DNA of 64,000 nucleotides from CF-39 sp036518215 (GTDB lineage: Bacteria; Chloroflexota; Limnocylindria; P2-11E). The notes beneath the pieces were generated by a model that was not told the DNA's origin, did not search any database, and saw nothing but the letters and a program-made list of their open reading frames with translations. The first letter of the stretch is position 1; the number at the start of each line of letters is the position of its first letter. Below are positions 51,876 to 59,524 of the stretch, piece after piece. Position numbers and translations under genes: made by a program. The stretch spans positions 1 through 64,000 of the forward strand of contig DATDNP010000201.1 in the NCBI GenBank assembly GCA_036518215.1, in the 5' to 3' direction.

Positions 51876-52987
51876 TGCGGATCGAGCGGATCGAGCTCTT
51901 CCTCCTGCGTCTTCCCCTGAAGCGCCCATACGAGACGAGCGGTTCGGTCGAGACGCATCAGACGCGTGTGATCGCGCGCATCGAGTCGGAGGGCGTCGTC
52001 GGATGGGGCGAGAGCGTCGCTCCCGAACGTCCGTGGTACTCCGGCGAGACGCCTGAGACGATCTGGTGGCTGCTCGACGAGATCGCGATCCCGCAGCTGC
52101 TGAAGAGCGATCTCCCCGATCCGTACGCGACGAACGCGACGCTCGACTGGATCCGCGACCACCGGATGGCGAAGGCGACGCTCGAGATGGGGATCTGGGA
52201 TCTCTTCGCGAAGCGCGCGAACGCGCCGCTCTCCGCGCTCCTCGGCGGCACGCGCGATCGCATCCTCTGCGGCGTCGCGATCGGGATCCAGCCCACCGTC
52301 GAGCAGCTGCTGGAGCGGATCCGGACCGAGCTCGACGCGACCGCTTATCAGCGCGTGAAGGTGAAGATCAAGCCCGGCTGGGATGGGCACATCGCCGAGA
52401 TGATCCGCAACACCTTCCCCGATCTCCCGTTCCAGCTCGACGCGAACTCCGCGTACACGCTCGCGGACATCCCGCTCTTCAAGCGCATCGACGCGTACAC
52501 GCCGCTCCTCGTCGAGCAGCCGCTCGCCGAGGACGACATCATCGACCACGCGACGCTGCAGAAGGCGATCATGACGCCGGTCTGCCTCGACGAGTCGATC
52601 CACACCGCCGAGGACGCGCGCAAGGCGATCCAAATCGGAGCGACCCGCGTCATCAACATCAAGGCGGGCCGCGTCGGCGGACTCGCGGAGGCGAAGCGGA
52701 TCCACGATGTGTGCGAGGAACATGAGGTCCCAGTCTGGTGCGGCGGCATGCTGGAGATGGGCATCGGGCGCGCCGCGAACGTGCACCTCGCGTCGCTCCC
52801 GAACTTCCGCCTGCCGGGCGACGTCAGCGCATCGTCGCGCTACTTCGACACGGAGATCATCGGCGAACCGTTCACCGTGGAGAAGGACGGGACGATGAAG
52901 GTGCCGAGGGGTCCGGGGATCGGCGTGACGGTCCTCGAAGACGTCATCCGAAAGCTCGCGCTCAAGACGAAGGAGTACCGGCCCTAG
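51875..52987 (+). CDS. menC: N-succinylamino acid racemase / o-succinylbenzoate synthase family
   Basis: A 370-residue enolase-superfamily enzyme of the NSAR/OSBS subgroup. The acid/base Lys pair is visible as KVKIKPGWDG and NIKAGRVGGLAEAK; Mg ligands lie in FQLDANSAYTL, LLVEQPLAEDD and VCLDESIHTAED. The opening RIERIELFLLRLPLKRPYETS is typical. Such enzymes can racemise N-succinyl amino acids, make o-succinylbenzoate for menaquinone, or both. With a GNAT partner and no men genes nearby, racemisation is the better guess. Confidence 0.9.
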   Translation: MRIERIELFLLRLPLKRPYETSGSVETHQTRVIARIESEGVVGWGESVAPERPWYSGETPETIWWLLDEIAIPQLLKSDLPDPYATNATLDWIRDHRMAKATLEMGIWDLFAKRANAPLSALLGGTRDRILCGVAIGIQPTVEQLLERIRTELDATAYQRVKVKIKPGWDGHIAEMIRNTFPDLPFQLDANSAYTLADIPLFKRIDAYTPLLVEQPLAEDDIIDHATLQKAIMTPVCLDESIHTAEDARKAIQIGATRVINIKAGRVGGLAEAKRIHDVCEEHEVPVWCGGMLEMGIGRAANVHLASLPNFRLPGDVSASSRYFDTEIIGEPFTVEKDGTMKVPRGPGIGVTVLEDVIRKLALKTKEYRP

Positions 52988-53006
52988 CCGAGCGTCTGCG
53001 CGACGG

Positions 53007-53504
53007 TCAGCGCCTCGCGGATTCCTTCGGCTCCTCCGCGGGCGCCGGCCACACGACGACCTCGTCGATCACCGTGCCGAACGCGTCGACGAGGCGTGCG
53101 TAATCACCGCGCGCCCAGATGAGCCGCGCCGCCGCGATCGGCCCCGCCATGTACACATGCTTGCGTCCCTGAGCGAGGTCGTCGGGCAGCGGGTGCGACG
53201 CCGCACGGATCCGCGAGCCCGAGTGGATGCGGTAGATCTCGCCGCTGCGGACGAAGGACGGCGAGCCCCACGTGTAGACCCACTCCCACTCGACCGGCTT
53301 CGCCATCTCGGCGCGCCAGAGCGCCCGCAGATGCTGGATGCGCCAGTTCGCCATGTCGGAGTCGAGCTGCACGCGGACCTCGATCCACTCGGCGTTCGCG
53401 TCCTCGAGCGTCGTGCCCGGCGGCGCCGGGCGGAGCATGAGGATCCGCGCCTTCGTCGCCTCGACAGGACGGAAATCGGCCACGAGGCGAGAATAGCGGG
53501 CCAT
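53007..53504 (-). CDS. Protein of unknown function (about 165 residues)
   Basis: I do not recognise this protein. It has no signal or membrane segment. Aromatic-rich stretches stand out: VEWEWVYTWGSPSFVRSGEIYRIHS (described by position, about residues 70-95) and GRKHVYMAGPIAAARLIWARGDY. Its ATG and that of the aquaporin gene share CATG at 53502-53505 on opposite strands. A GTG seven codons in, at 53483, is a reasonable alternative start that would relieve the overlap. Codon pattern and conserved-looking aromatic residues support it as a real gene. Confidence 0.6.
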   Translation of the reverse strand: MARYSRLVADFRPVEATKARILMLRPAPPGTTLEDANAEWIEVRVQLDSDMANWRIQHLRALWRAEMAKPVEWEWVYTWGSPSFVRSGEIYRIHSGSRIRAASHPLPDDLAQGRKHVYMAGPIAAARLIWARGDYARLVDAFGTVIDEVVVWPAPAEEPKESARR

Positions 53505-54204
53505 GAACGATCACACACGCGCACTGCTCGCGGAAGCCTGCGGCACGTTCTGGTTCTTCTTCATCGGCGCGGGCGCCATCCTCACCGACAACGTGATCGG
53601 CGGGTCCGGTCTCGTGCCGATCGCGCTCGCGCACGGCATCACGCTCGCCATCGCCATCTCCGCCTTCGGCGCTCTGTCCGGCGGCCACTTCAATCCCGCC
53701 GTCACGTTCGGGCTCGCGGTCGCCGGGAAGCATCCGTGGCCGCGCGTCGTCACGTACTGGATCGCGCAGCTCGCCGGCGGCCTCGTCGCGGGCTTCGCGC
53801 TCCGCTACGTGTTCGACTCGATGATCGCGTCGATCGACAAGACGCACCTCGGCACGCCCGCCCTCGCGTCGACGGTGACACCGACCGTGGGCATCGCCAT
53901 CGAGGCGATCCTCACGCTGTTCCTCGTGTGGGCGGTGTACGGGACCGCGGTGTCCCCGCTCGCGCCGCGCATCGCCGGCTTCGGCATCGGTCTCACGGTC
54001 ATGACCGACATCCTGCTCGGCGGTCCGCTCACCGGCGCGGCGATGAACCCCGCTCGCTGGCTCGCGACGGCGGTGCCGGCCTCCTTCTACGACAACGCGG
54101 CCGTGTACTGGATCGGCCCGCTGCTCGGCGCCGCGATCGCGGGGCTCACCGTCCGCTTCGTCTTCGCGCCGCCACCGGATCTCGAAGCGTCGAAGGCGTC
54201 GTAG
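53503..54204 (+). CDS. Aquaporin (MIP family)
   Basis: A 233-residue channel of six helices with both NPA boxes: GGHFNPAVTFG and GAAMNPARWL. The selectivity region before the second box (LLGGPLTGAAMNPAR) ends in Arg, as in water channels. His in FNP context and the small residues of AqpZ-like proteins are present, so water is a better guess than glycerol. It begins at ATG in the CATG shared with the divergent gene and ends 2 bases before the ChrB-C-like gene. Confidence 0.94.
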   Translation: MNDHTRALLAEACGTFWFFFIGAGAILTDNVIGGSGLVPIALAHGITLAIAISAFGALSGGHFNPAVTFGLAVAGKHPWPRVVTYWIAQLAGGLVAGFALRYVFDSMIASIDKTHLGTPALASTVTPTVGIAIEAILTLFLVWAVYGTAVSPLAPRIAGFGIGLTVMTDILLGGPLTGAAMNPARWLATAVPASFYDNAAVYWIGPLLGAAIAGLTVRFVFAPPPDLEASKAS

Positions 54205-54206
54205 CG

Positions 54207-54647
54207 ATGGCGAAGTGGATCACGCGCGAGCACCCGAAGGTCGACCGCGTCGCGTGCCCGTGGCTCATCGAGCGCTTCGTCGACCACGGCGCTGAATTCG
54301 TCTACGTGCCGTCGGGCGACGTCCTGCGCGAGGCCGAGCGCCAGGGCGCCACGCCGTACGACGTGAGCGGCGTCGAGCTCGGTCACCACGGCGACGAGTG
54401 CAGCTTCGACGCGTTCGCTCGGAAGTACGACCTGCTCAACGATCCCGCGCTCGCGTACATGGCGAAGGTGATCCGCGGCGCGGACACCCAGGCAAAGGAC
54501 CTCACCCCCGAGTCGCGCGGCGTGGAGGCGCTCCTCGACGGCGTCCGCGCGCTCCATCACCCGAACGACCAGGAGCAGCGGAGAGCCTCGCGTCCGATCC
54601 TCGACGCCCTCTACGCGTACTGCCAGCAGAAGACGAAGACGACGTAG
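54207..54647 (+). CDS. ChrB C-terminal-domain protein
   Basis: A 146-residue protein matching the C-terminal domain of chromate-resistance protein ChrB (ChrB_C type): WITREHPKVDRVACPWLIERFVD at the start, then EFVYVPSGDVLREA, GVELGHHGDECSFDAFARKY with conserved His/Cys, and RGVEALLDGVRAL. The Cys-Pro-Trp and His-His residues could bind metal. In full ChrB proteins this domain follows an N-terminal part that is absent here. It follows aquaporin by 2 bases and precedes the FAD oxidoreductase by 4; chrA lies 50 kb away. Confidence 0.87.
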   Translation: MAKWITREHPKVDRVACPWLIERFVDHGAEFVYVPSGDVLREAERQGATPYDVSGVELGHHGDECSFDAFARKYDLLNDPALAYMAKVIRGADTQAKDLTPESRGVEALLDGVRALHHPNDQEQRRASRPILDALYAYCQQKTKTT

Positions 54648-54651
54648 CGCC

Positions 54652-55767
54652 GTGGCCTCGACGAGCCTGTGGCTTGACGGGACGACGCGGACCTTCGGAT
54701 CTCTTGACGGCGACACGACCGTCGATGTCGCGGTCGTCGGCGGTGGTATCGCCGGGATCGCGACGAGCTACTTCCTCGCGAGCGCGGGAGCGCGCGTCGT
54801 CGTACTCGAAGCGCGCGGCGTCGCCGAGGCCGCGAGCGGGCGCAATGCCGGTTTCCTGCTCGCGGGCGTCGCGGAGAACTTCGTCGCGGCGTCACGACGC
54901 TACGGGGAGGACCGCGCGCTCCGGATCTGGATGCTGACGAAGCGGACGCAACTACTCGCGCGCGACCTCGTCGCGCGGCACGACATCGACTGCGACCTGC
55001 GCTGGAACGGATCGGATCAGATCGCGGGCGACGACGACGAGTGGCGCGAGGTCGAGGAGAGCGCGCGCCGCCTCGCGGAGCGTGGCGTGCCGGTCACCGT
55101 CGATCCGCGCCGTCGTGCCGCGACGTACGCCGACGACGGCGAGGTCCACCCGGTGCGGTGGGTGCGAGGGCTCGCGCGCGCCGCCGCGGAGCGCGGCGTC
55201 GAGATCCACGAGAGCACGCGGGTCGTGTCGGCGCGGGGCAGCGAGGTCCGGACCGAGCGCGCGACCGTGCACGCCGGCACGGTCGTCCTCTGCACGAATG
55301 CGTACACGTCGCATCTCCATGGGACGCGCGTACGGGCGGTGCGCGGGCAGATGCTCGCGACGGCACCGACACGGCGCGTCTTCGAGCGACCCGCATACGC
55401 GCATCGCGGCTACCGCTACTGGCGCCAGACGCCGGACGGACGCGTGGTCGTCGGCGGATGGCGCGACACGGCGGCGGACCGCGAGGTCGGCGAGGAAGAG
55501 ACGCCGACGCCCGACGTGCAGCTGCATCTCGACGCGTTCCTACGCGAGCACGCCATCGATGTGCCGGTCACGCACCGCTGGGCAGGCACGATGGGCTTCT
55601 CGCACGACGCGCTTCCCTATGTCGGACAGGTAGGCCCTCGCCTCTTTGTGTGCGGCGGCTTCACCGGACACGGCATGGCCTTCGGTCCCGCGAGCGCGGA
55701 GATGGTCGCGACGCTCGTCCGGACGGGGAGCCACGCCGACGCCGACCTTTTCGATCCATCGCGATGA
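54652..55767 (+). CDS. FAD-dependent amine/amino-acid oxidoreductase (DAO family)
   Basis: A 371-residue flavoprotein. The FAD-binding start is VDVAVVGGGIAGIATSYFLASAG, with EARGVAEAASGRNAGFLLAG, the flavin-contact SGRNAG typical of DAO/gamma-glutamylputrescine oxidase relatives. Near the C-terminus come HRWAGTMGFSHDALPYVG and FVCGGFTGHGMAFGP. The substrate is probably an amine, D-amino acid or glycine derivative. A GTG start lies 4 bases after the ChrB-C-like gene. The nearby racemase pair makes an amino-acid substrate plausible. Confidence 0.9.
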   Translation: MASTSLWLDGTTRTFGSLDGDTTVDVAVVGGGIAGIATSYFLASAGARVVVLEARGVAEAASGRNAGFLLAGVAENFVAASRRYGEDRALRIWMLTKRTQLLARDLVARHDIDCDLRWNGSDQIAGDDDEWREVEESARRLAERGVPVTVDPRRRAATYADDGEVHPVRWVRGLARAAAERGVEIHESTRVVSARGSEVRTERATVHAGTVVLCTNAYTSHLHGTRVRAVRGQMLATAPTRRVFERPAYAHRGYRYWRQTPDGRVVVGGWRDTAADREVGEEETPTPDVQLHLDAFLREHAIDVPVTHRWAGTMGFSHDALPYVGQVGPRLFVCGGFTGHGMAFGPASAEMVATLVRTGSHADADLFDPSR

Positions 55768-55797
55768 CATTGCGACCTATCTGCCCGCGTCGTGCGT

Positions 55798-55843
55798 GAT
55801 ACAGATAGATACAGCACGTTGTGGCGAATGAGGACGCGCCACA
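55798..55843. promoter_or_regulatory. Phased heptamer repeat and stem-loop before the membrane-protein gene
   Basis: gatacag occurs at 55798-55804 and 55808-55814, exactly one helical turn apart. A 7-bp stem (tgtggcg, 55820-55826, with cgccaca, 55837-55843) follows. The region lies between the FAD gene and the TTG-started membrane-protein gene at 55868 and could hold its promoter, an operator or a weak terminator. Confidence 0.4.
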
Positions 55844-55867
55844 CAACTAGGCGGGAAGGGTTCGGGG

Positions 55868-56437
55868 TTGCACGCATCGGTCATCCCGTCGATCAACGAT
55901 CTCGGCGGGCTCGTCACCTATCTCTTCCGCAATCCCTACCTGTTCATCTCGTCGACCACGGTGATGACGAGCGGGCTCCTGCTCGGTGCCGTCGTCGTGA
56001 GCATGCTTCCGCGCCGGCTCGGCATCATGCACGCCGTCGCCCCGACGCTCGCCGTGATCCTCGCCTACTTCGGGTTCGGGAGCTTCGCGCTCTCCACGGA
56101 GATCCTGCTGCGATTCCACAGCAGCATCCCCTACGAGACCGAGGTGCAGTTCGTGAGCGGCGTCGGGCATCTCCTCGAGGCGCTCGTCGGACTCGCCGTG
56201 CTGTTCCCGCACGTGCGCGATCACACGAAGCTCGAGTGGCTGTGGGCGCACACGGTCGCCCTCACCTACTGGACGTTCCAGGTCGCCGTCCTCACGCCGC
56301 CGTGGTTCTCGTTCCAGGGGCAGCGCGAGCTCGTGACCATGAGCGCGCTCCTCATGCTCGCGATCGCCGGAGGCGTGAACGCCGCGCTGTGGGTCCGTGC
56401 GGCGCGGCAGGCGCGGCGCCCTGTGGCGGTGCGGTGA
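55868..56437 (+). CDS. Integral membrane protein of unknown function
   Basis: A 189-residue protein with four to five hydrophobic helices: FISSTTVMTSGLLLGAVVVSML, VAPTLAVILAYFGFGSFAL, HLLEALVGLAVLFP, VALTYWTFQVAVLTPPWFSF and SALLMLAIAGGVNAALWV. Polar residues in EILLRFHSS and WLWAHTVAL sit near the membrane. I do not recognise the family. A TTG start is the first in-frame start. The stop TGA overlaps the last three bases of the convergent tRNA gene. Confidence 0.65.
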   Translation: MHASVIPSINDLGGLVTYLFRNPYLFISSTTVMTSGLLLGAVVVSMLPRRLGIMHAVAPTLAVILAYFGFGSFALSTEILLRFHSSIPYETEVQFVSGVGHLLEALVGLAVLFPHVRDHTKLEWLWAHTVALTYWTFQVAVLTPPWFSFQGQRELVTMSALLMLAIAGGVNAALWVRAARQARRPVAVR

Positions 56438-56506
56438 GCCGCCCGGGATTCGAACCCGGAACCAAAGGATTAAAAGTCCTCTGCTCTGCCGTTGAGCTAG
56501 CGGCCC
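56435..56506 (-). tRNA. tRNA-Lys (UUU)
   Basis: On the minus strand a full cloverleaf is readable: acceptor GGGCCGC with GCGGCTC (one G-U), D stem GCTC/GAGC, anticodon loop CTTTTAA giving anticodon UUU, T arm CCGGG-TTCGAAT-CCCGG, discriminator A. CCA is not encoded (ACCG follows). The D loop is short (seven bases, AACGGCA). The 3' end overlaps the stop codon of the convergent membrane-protein gene by three bases. Confidence 0.95.
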
Positions 56507-56687
56507 GCGCTCACAGATTGTCGTCCTGAGCGGCCCTGTCCGGGAACGCCTGACACGACGCCGGGCTCCTGCTCTACAGCCACCCTCCTGTGTCGCTCCT
56601 ATGACGTTCGACCGGCCACGGCGATGGACGACGTCGATCGAAGGGTGCGGCATCCTTCGGGCCGATTCGGGGGGAAGGAGGTGTGAG

Positions 56688-57275
56688 ATGTCAAAGGAAG
56701 CCATCGCAAAGGTCATCCAGCGCTCGGTCAGTGACGCGGCGTTCCGCGGGCAGCTCGCGACGGACCCAGCGGGCGCGCTCCGCGGTTACGACCTCACCGA
56801 TGATGAGAAGGCGGCGCTCCGGTCGCCCGACGCGCGGCGTTTGAGCGGTTACGGCGTCGACCAGCGCATGAGCAAGGCGTTCGTTCTCGGATTCGGCACC
56901 GCGGCAGTCACCGCCGTCACATCGAGCGACCTGCACGGCACGGTGCAGAGCCCCGACGCGGCCGAACGCAACATGCCGTTCCTCGCGACGGAGAGCACAA
57001 GCGGCGTGCAGAGTCCAGACGCGATCGATCGCAACGCGGCGTTCAGCGCCGACGCGACCAGCGGGACGACCGCGCAGGAGCCCAGGGACATCGCCCCGGT
57101 CGACATCGGCGGCACGGATTCGATCGTCCCGTCCGACGCCGGCCACGGTCTGCGCGGCGATCTGCTCGAAGGCGGCATGATCGACGAGGGCGCGACGATG
57201 GGCGTCGAGACGCACGACGCCTCCGGTCTGGTACCGCCGGGCGGCGACAGCGCCGACACGAACATCGAGCCCTGA
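56688..57275 (+). CDS. Orphan protein with RiPP-leader-like N-terminus (NHLP/Franean1_4349-like)
   Basis: A 195-residue protein. Residues 1-60 resemble the leader of NHLP-clan or Franean1_4349-type putative RiPP precursors: VIQRSVSDAAFRGQLATDP, ALRGYDLTDDEKAALRS. The rest is polar and cysteine-free, rich in Ser, Thr, Asp and Gly. It holds a repeated unit VQSPDAAERNMPF / VQSPDAIDRNAAF. No RiPP-modifying enzyme is nearby. A very strong ribosome site (aaggagg) lies 7 bases before the ATG and a hairpin terminator follows, so it is a separate, well-expressed transcript. Family placement is by motif memory; an acidic stress or surface protein is the alternative. Confidence 0.68.
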   Translation: MSKEAIAKVIQRSVSDAAFRGQLATDPAGALRGYDLTDDEKAALRSPDARRLSGYGVDQRMSKAFVLGFGTAAVTAVTSSDLHGTVQSPDAAERNMPFLATESTSGVQSPDAIDRNAAFSADATSGTTAQEPRDIAPVDIGGTDSIVPSDAGHGLRGDLLEGGMIDEGATMGVETHDASGLVPPGGDSADTNIEP

Positions 57276-57290
57276 GCAGCACGCGTCTCG

Positions 57291-57319
57291 AAGGAGCGGC
57301 TTTCAGCGAGCCGCTCCTT
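57291..57319 (+). terminator. Hairpin terminator after the RiPP-like gene
   Basis: A perfect 11-bp stem (aaggagcggct/agccgctcctt) around a 7-base loop begins 15 bases after the stop. It ends in tt, with no long U-run. It separates this gene from the gas-vesicle operon. Confidence 0.8.
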
Positions 57320-57389
57320 CCGCATCCAGGCGACCGAGCGAGCGCTCAGCGAGACGACGCACGCCTCTCGCCTCTATCGTTCACGACCC
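57320..57389 (+). promoter_or_regulatory. Upstream region of the gas-vesicle operon
   Basis: The 70 bases between the terminator and the first gvp gene include a small inverted repeat (cgagcgagcgctcagcg) and an AT-richer ctatcgttc near 57374-57382, 8 bases before the ATG and with no clear ribosome site. The gvp promoter probably lies here. Boxes cannot be named with confidence. Confidence 0.35.
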
Positions 57390-58199
57390 ATGGACACGAC
57401 GGTGCAGTCCACCGCGGACGCGAGCCAGGTCAGCGAAGGCATCTACGTCTACTGCATCATCGAGAGCCCCGAGTCGCGGACGTTCGGGAAGATCGGCATC
57501 GGCGGTCGCGGCGACGACGTGTTCACCGTCCATTACAAGGAGCTCGCCGCGGTCGTGAGCCGGACGCCGCTCATGGTGTACGACCCGACCCGGGAGAACG
57601 CGCTCACCCACGAGCACGTGAACGAGATCGTGATGATCGACAACGGCTTCACGCCCGTGCCGATGAGCTTCGGGACGCTGTTCAAGACCGAGGACGACAT
57701 CGTCGAGTTCCTGAAGGACACGTACGACGCGCTGCGCGACGTGCTCCGGAAGATGAAGGACAAGCTCGAGTTCGGTCTCAAGGTGAACTGGGACCGCGAC
57801 ATGGTGCTCGCGGACGTGGAACGCGACTACGAGGAGATCCGGCGGCTGAAGGCGCAGATCGAGAGCGATCAGCAGAGCTCCACGTACTTCGCTCGCATGC
57901 AGCTCGGCCGTCTCGTCGAGCAGGCGCTCGCCGAGAAGTCCGAGACGTTCGTCCGCGAGATCTACGACGAGCTTCGGGAAGCCGCGATCGCCTCGCGCTC
58001 GAACAAGGTCATCGGCGATCGCATGATCATGAACGCCGCGTTCCTCGTCGAACGCGAGAAGGCCGACTTCTTCGACAAGAAGGTGCAGGAGATCGGCCGG
58101 CGCTACGAGGGCAAGCTGAAGTTCACGTACACCGGTCCATGGCCGCCGTACAACTTCGTCACGATCCGGCTGCAGCTGGAGCGGAGCGCCGGGGTCTAG
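57390..58199 (+). CDS. gvpF: Gas vesicle protein GvpF/GvpL (first copy)
   Basis: A 269-residue GvpF/L-family protein. It starts GIYVYCIIES, then LAAVVSRTPLMVYDPTREN, ALTHEHVNEIVMIDNGFTPVPMSFGTLFKTEDDIVEFL, and ends with LKFTYTGPWPPYNFV, the conserved closing motif. A long helical segment with LKFGLKVNWDRDM lies in the middle. GvpF/L are minor assembly or shell-tip proteins needed for vesicle nucleation. It is the first gene of the operon; three GvpF/L paralogues are present. Confidence 0.95.
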   Translation: MDTTVQSTADASQVSEGIYVYCIIESPESRTFGKIGIGGRGDDVFTVHYKELAAVVSRTPLMVYDPTRENALTHEHVNEIVMIDNGFTPVPMSFGTLFKTEDDIVEFLKDTYDALRDVLRKMKDKLEFGLKVNWDRDMVLADVERDYEEIRRLKAQIESDQQSSTYFARMQLGRLVEQALAEKSETFVREIYDELREAAIASRSNKVIGDRMIMNAAFLVEREKADFFDKKVQEIGRRYEGKLKFTYTGPWPPYNFVTIRLQLERSAGV

Positions 58200-58201
58200 C
58201 C

Positions 58202-58528
58202 GTGCTCCTGCGCCTGCTCACCCTCCCCATCAGCGGTCCCATCGCCGGCATCCGCTACTGCCTCGAGAAGGTCGTCGAGGTCGCGGACCGCGAGATGTGG
58301 GACGAGGAACCCGTGCGCGAGCAGCTCATCCTCGTGAACCAGGCGTACGAAGAGGGACGTCTTCCCGAAGAGGACTTCCGCGAGCGCGAGGCCGAGCTCC
58401 TCGCACGGCTCCGCGAGATCCGCGAGCACACGAAGGCGCGGGCGCGCGCCGACGCGGAAGCGCAGGCGGGCGCCGCGGTCGACGAGAAGCGTCGCGTCGT
58501 CATCGACGTCCCGGACGAGCTCGAGTGA
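58202..58528 (+). CDS. gvpG: Gas vesicle protein GvpG
   Basis: A 108-residue protein. The opening LLRLLTLPISGPIAGIRYCLEKVVEVADREMWDEEPV and the helix LILVNQAYEEGRLPEEDFREREAELLARLREI match GvpG, an alpha-helical assembly factor. The tail, with DEKRRVVIDVPDELE, is acidic. The GTG start is 2 bases after the gvpF stop. Confidence 0.93.
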   Translation: MLLRLLTLPISGPIAGIRYCLEKVVEVADREMWDEEPVREQLILVNQAYEEGRLPEEDFREREAELLARLREIREHTKARARADAEAQAGAAVDEKRRVVIDVPDELE

Positions 58529-58553
58529 GCCGCACGCGTCCGGCGGCGCGCGC

Positions 58554-59330
58554 ATGACGCTGCAGTACGTGTACGGCATCGTCCCCGCCGCCGAGGCGAA
58601 CGCCGTCGACGGCGCGGCGATCGCCGGCCTCGATGGAGGTCGCGTGCGAACGATCGTCGAAGGCCCGTTCGCCGCGGCCACGAGCGAGGTGAGCGCGGAG
58701 GAGTACGGGAGCGCGTCGCTCAACGATCGCGTCGCGGATCTCGAGTGGCTCACGCCGCGGGCCGCGACCCATCAGGCCGTGAACATGCGTCTCCTCGACG
58801 TCGCCGGCACCGTCCTTCCGCTCGCGTTCGGCGCGCTCTACCACGACGATGCGCGCGTCCGCGGGATGCTGCGGGAGGACCTCTCGTCGCGAAGCGCGCG
58901 CATGCGCGAGCTCGCGGGGCGCGCCGAATGGGTCGTCACGGTGTCGCGCGAGGTAAGCGCGGTCGCCGCGGCCGACGAGGACGTCCATGCGCTCGAAGAG
59001 GAGATCGCGAAGGCGACACCCGGCAAAGCGTTCCTGCTCGAGCGAAGGCGCGCGAGCGTCGCGAGCGCGGCCGGCGAGCGCGCCGACGCGGATGCCGCGC
59101 GACGCGCGCTCGCGCTCCTCACTCCGGTGAGCGAGCGGACGTATCGCGAGCCCGTGGCGCGCGGTGGCACGGATGTCGTCGTGCTCCGCGTGTCGCTCCT
59201 CGCGGCGCGCGACCGCAGCGACGCGGTGGACGGCGCGATCGCCGCGGTCCGCGAGGACCTCGCCGGCGCGGGATACCACGTGCGCGCGACGGGTCCCTGG
59301 CCGGCATACCGCTTCGGATCGCTGCCGTGA
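58554..59330 (+). CDS. gvpL: Gas vesicle protein GvpF/GvpL (second copy)
   Basis: A 258-residue GvpF/L-family protein: LQYVYGIVPAAEANAVDG, VEEYGSASLNDRVADLEWLTPRAATHQAVNMRLL with the segment TVLPLAFGALYHDDA, a long helical middle, and the closing ATGPWPAYRFG motif. It is shorter and more diverged than the first copy. Its stop overlaps the next GTG by 4 bases (GTGA). Confidence 0.92.
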   Translation: MTLQYVYGIVPAAEANAVDGAAIAGLDGGRVRTIVEGPFAAATSEVSAEEYGSASLNDRVADLEWLTPRAATHQAVNMRLLDVAGTVLPLAFGALYHDDARVRGMLREDLSSRSARMRELAGRAEWVVTVSREVSAVAAADEDVHALEEEIAKATPGKAFLLERRRASVASAAGERADADAARRALALLTPVSERTYREPVARGGTDVVVLRVSLLAARDRSDAVDGAIAAVREDLAGAGYHVRATGPWPAYRFGSLP

Positions 59331-59524
59331 GGGACGACGTCGCGACAACCGAGATCCCGCTCGTCGAGATCATCGACCGGCTGCTCGACCGAGGCGTCGT
59401 GCTCGCCGGCCGCGCCGTGATCTCCGTCGCAGGCGTCGATCTCATCGAGCTCCGTCTCAACGTCGTGCTCGCCTCGGTCGACGCGCTCGCGCGGAGCGAT
59501 CGGCGGATCGCGGAGCCGAGGTGA
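59327..59524 (+). CDS. Small gas vesicle protein, GvpA/J/S family
   Basis: A 65-residue protein that is the bare gas-vesicle structural domain: PLVEIIDRLLDRGVVLAGRAVISVAGVDLIELRLNVVLASVDAL. It lacks the WVRVSLVGI segment of true GvpA and the C-terminal extension of GvpJ, so J or S type is the best assignment. It may act as a cap or nucleator. The GTG start overlaps gvpL and its own stop overlaps the next gene. Confidence 0.88.
   Translation: MRDDVATTEIPLVEIIDRLLDRGVVLAGRAVISVAGVDLIELRLNVVLASVDALARSDRRIAEPR

Noticed and set aside
54207..54647. Functional link with chrA as a chromate operon
   Set aside because: The genes are about 50 kb apart in unrelated contexts.
56540..56590. Sigma-70-like promoter (ctgaca ... 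tctaca) upstream of the RiPP-like gene
   Set aside because: The match is weak, the spacing is uncertain and such words are expected by chance in this length.
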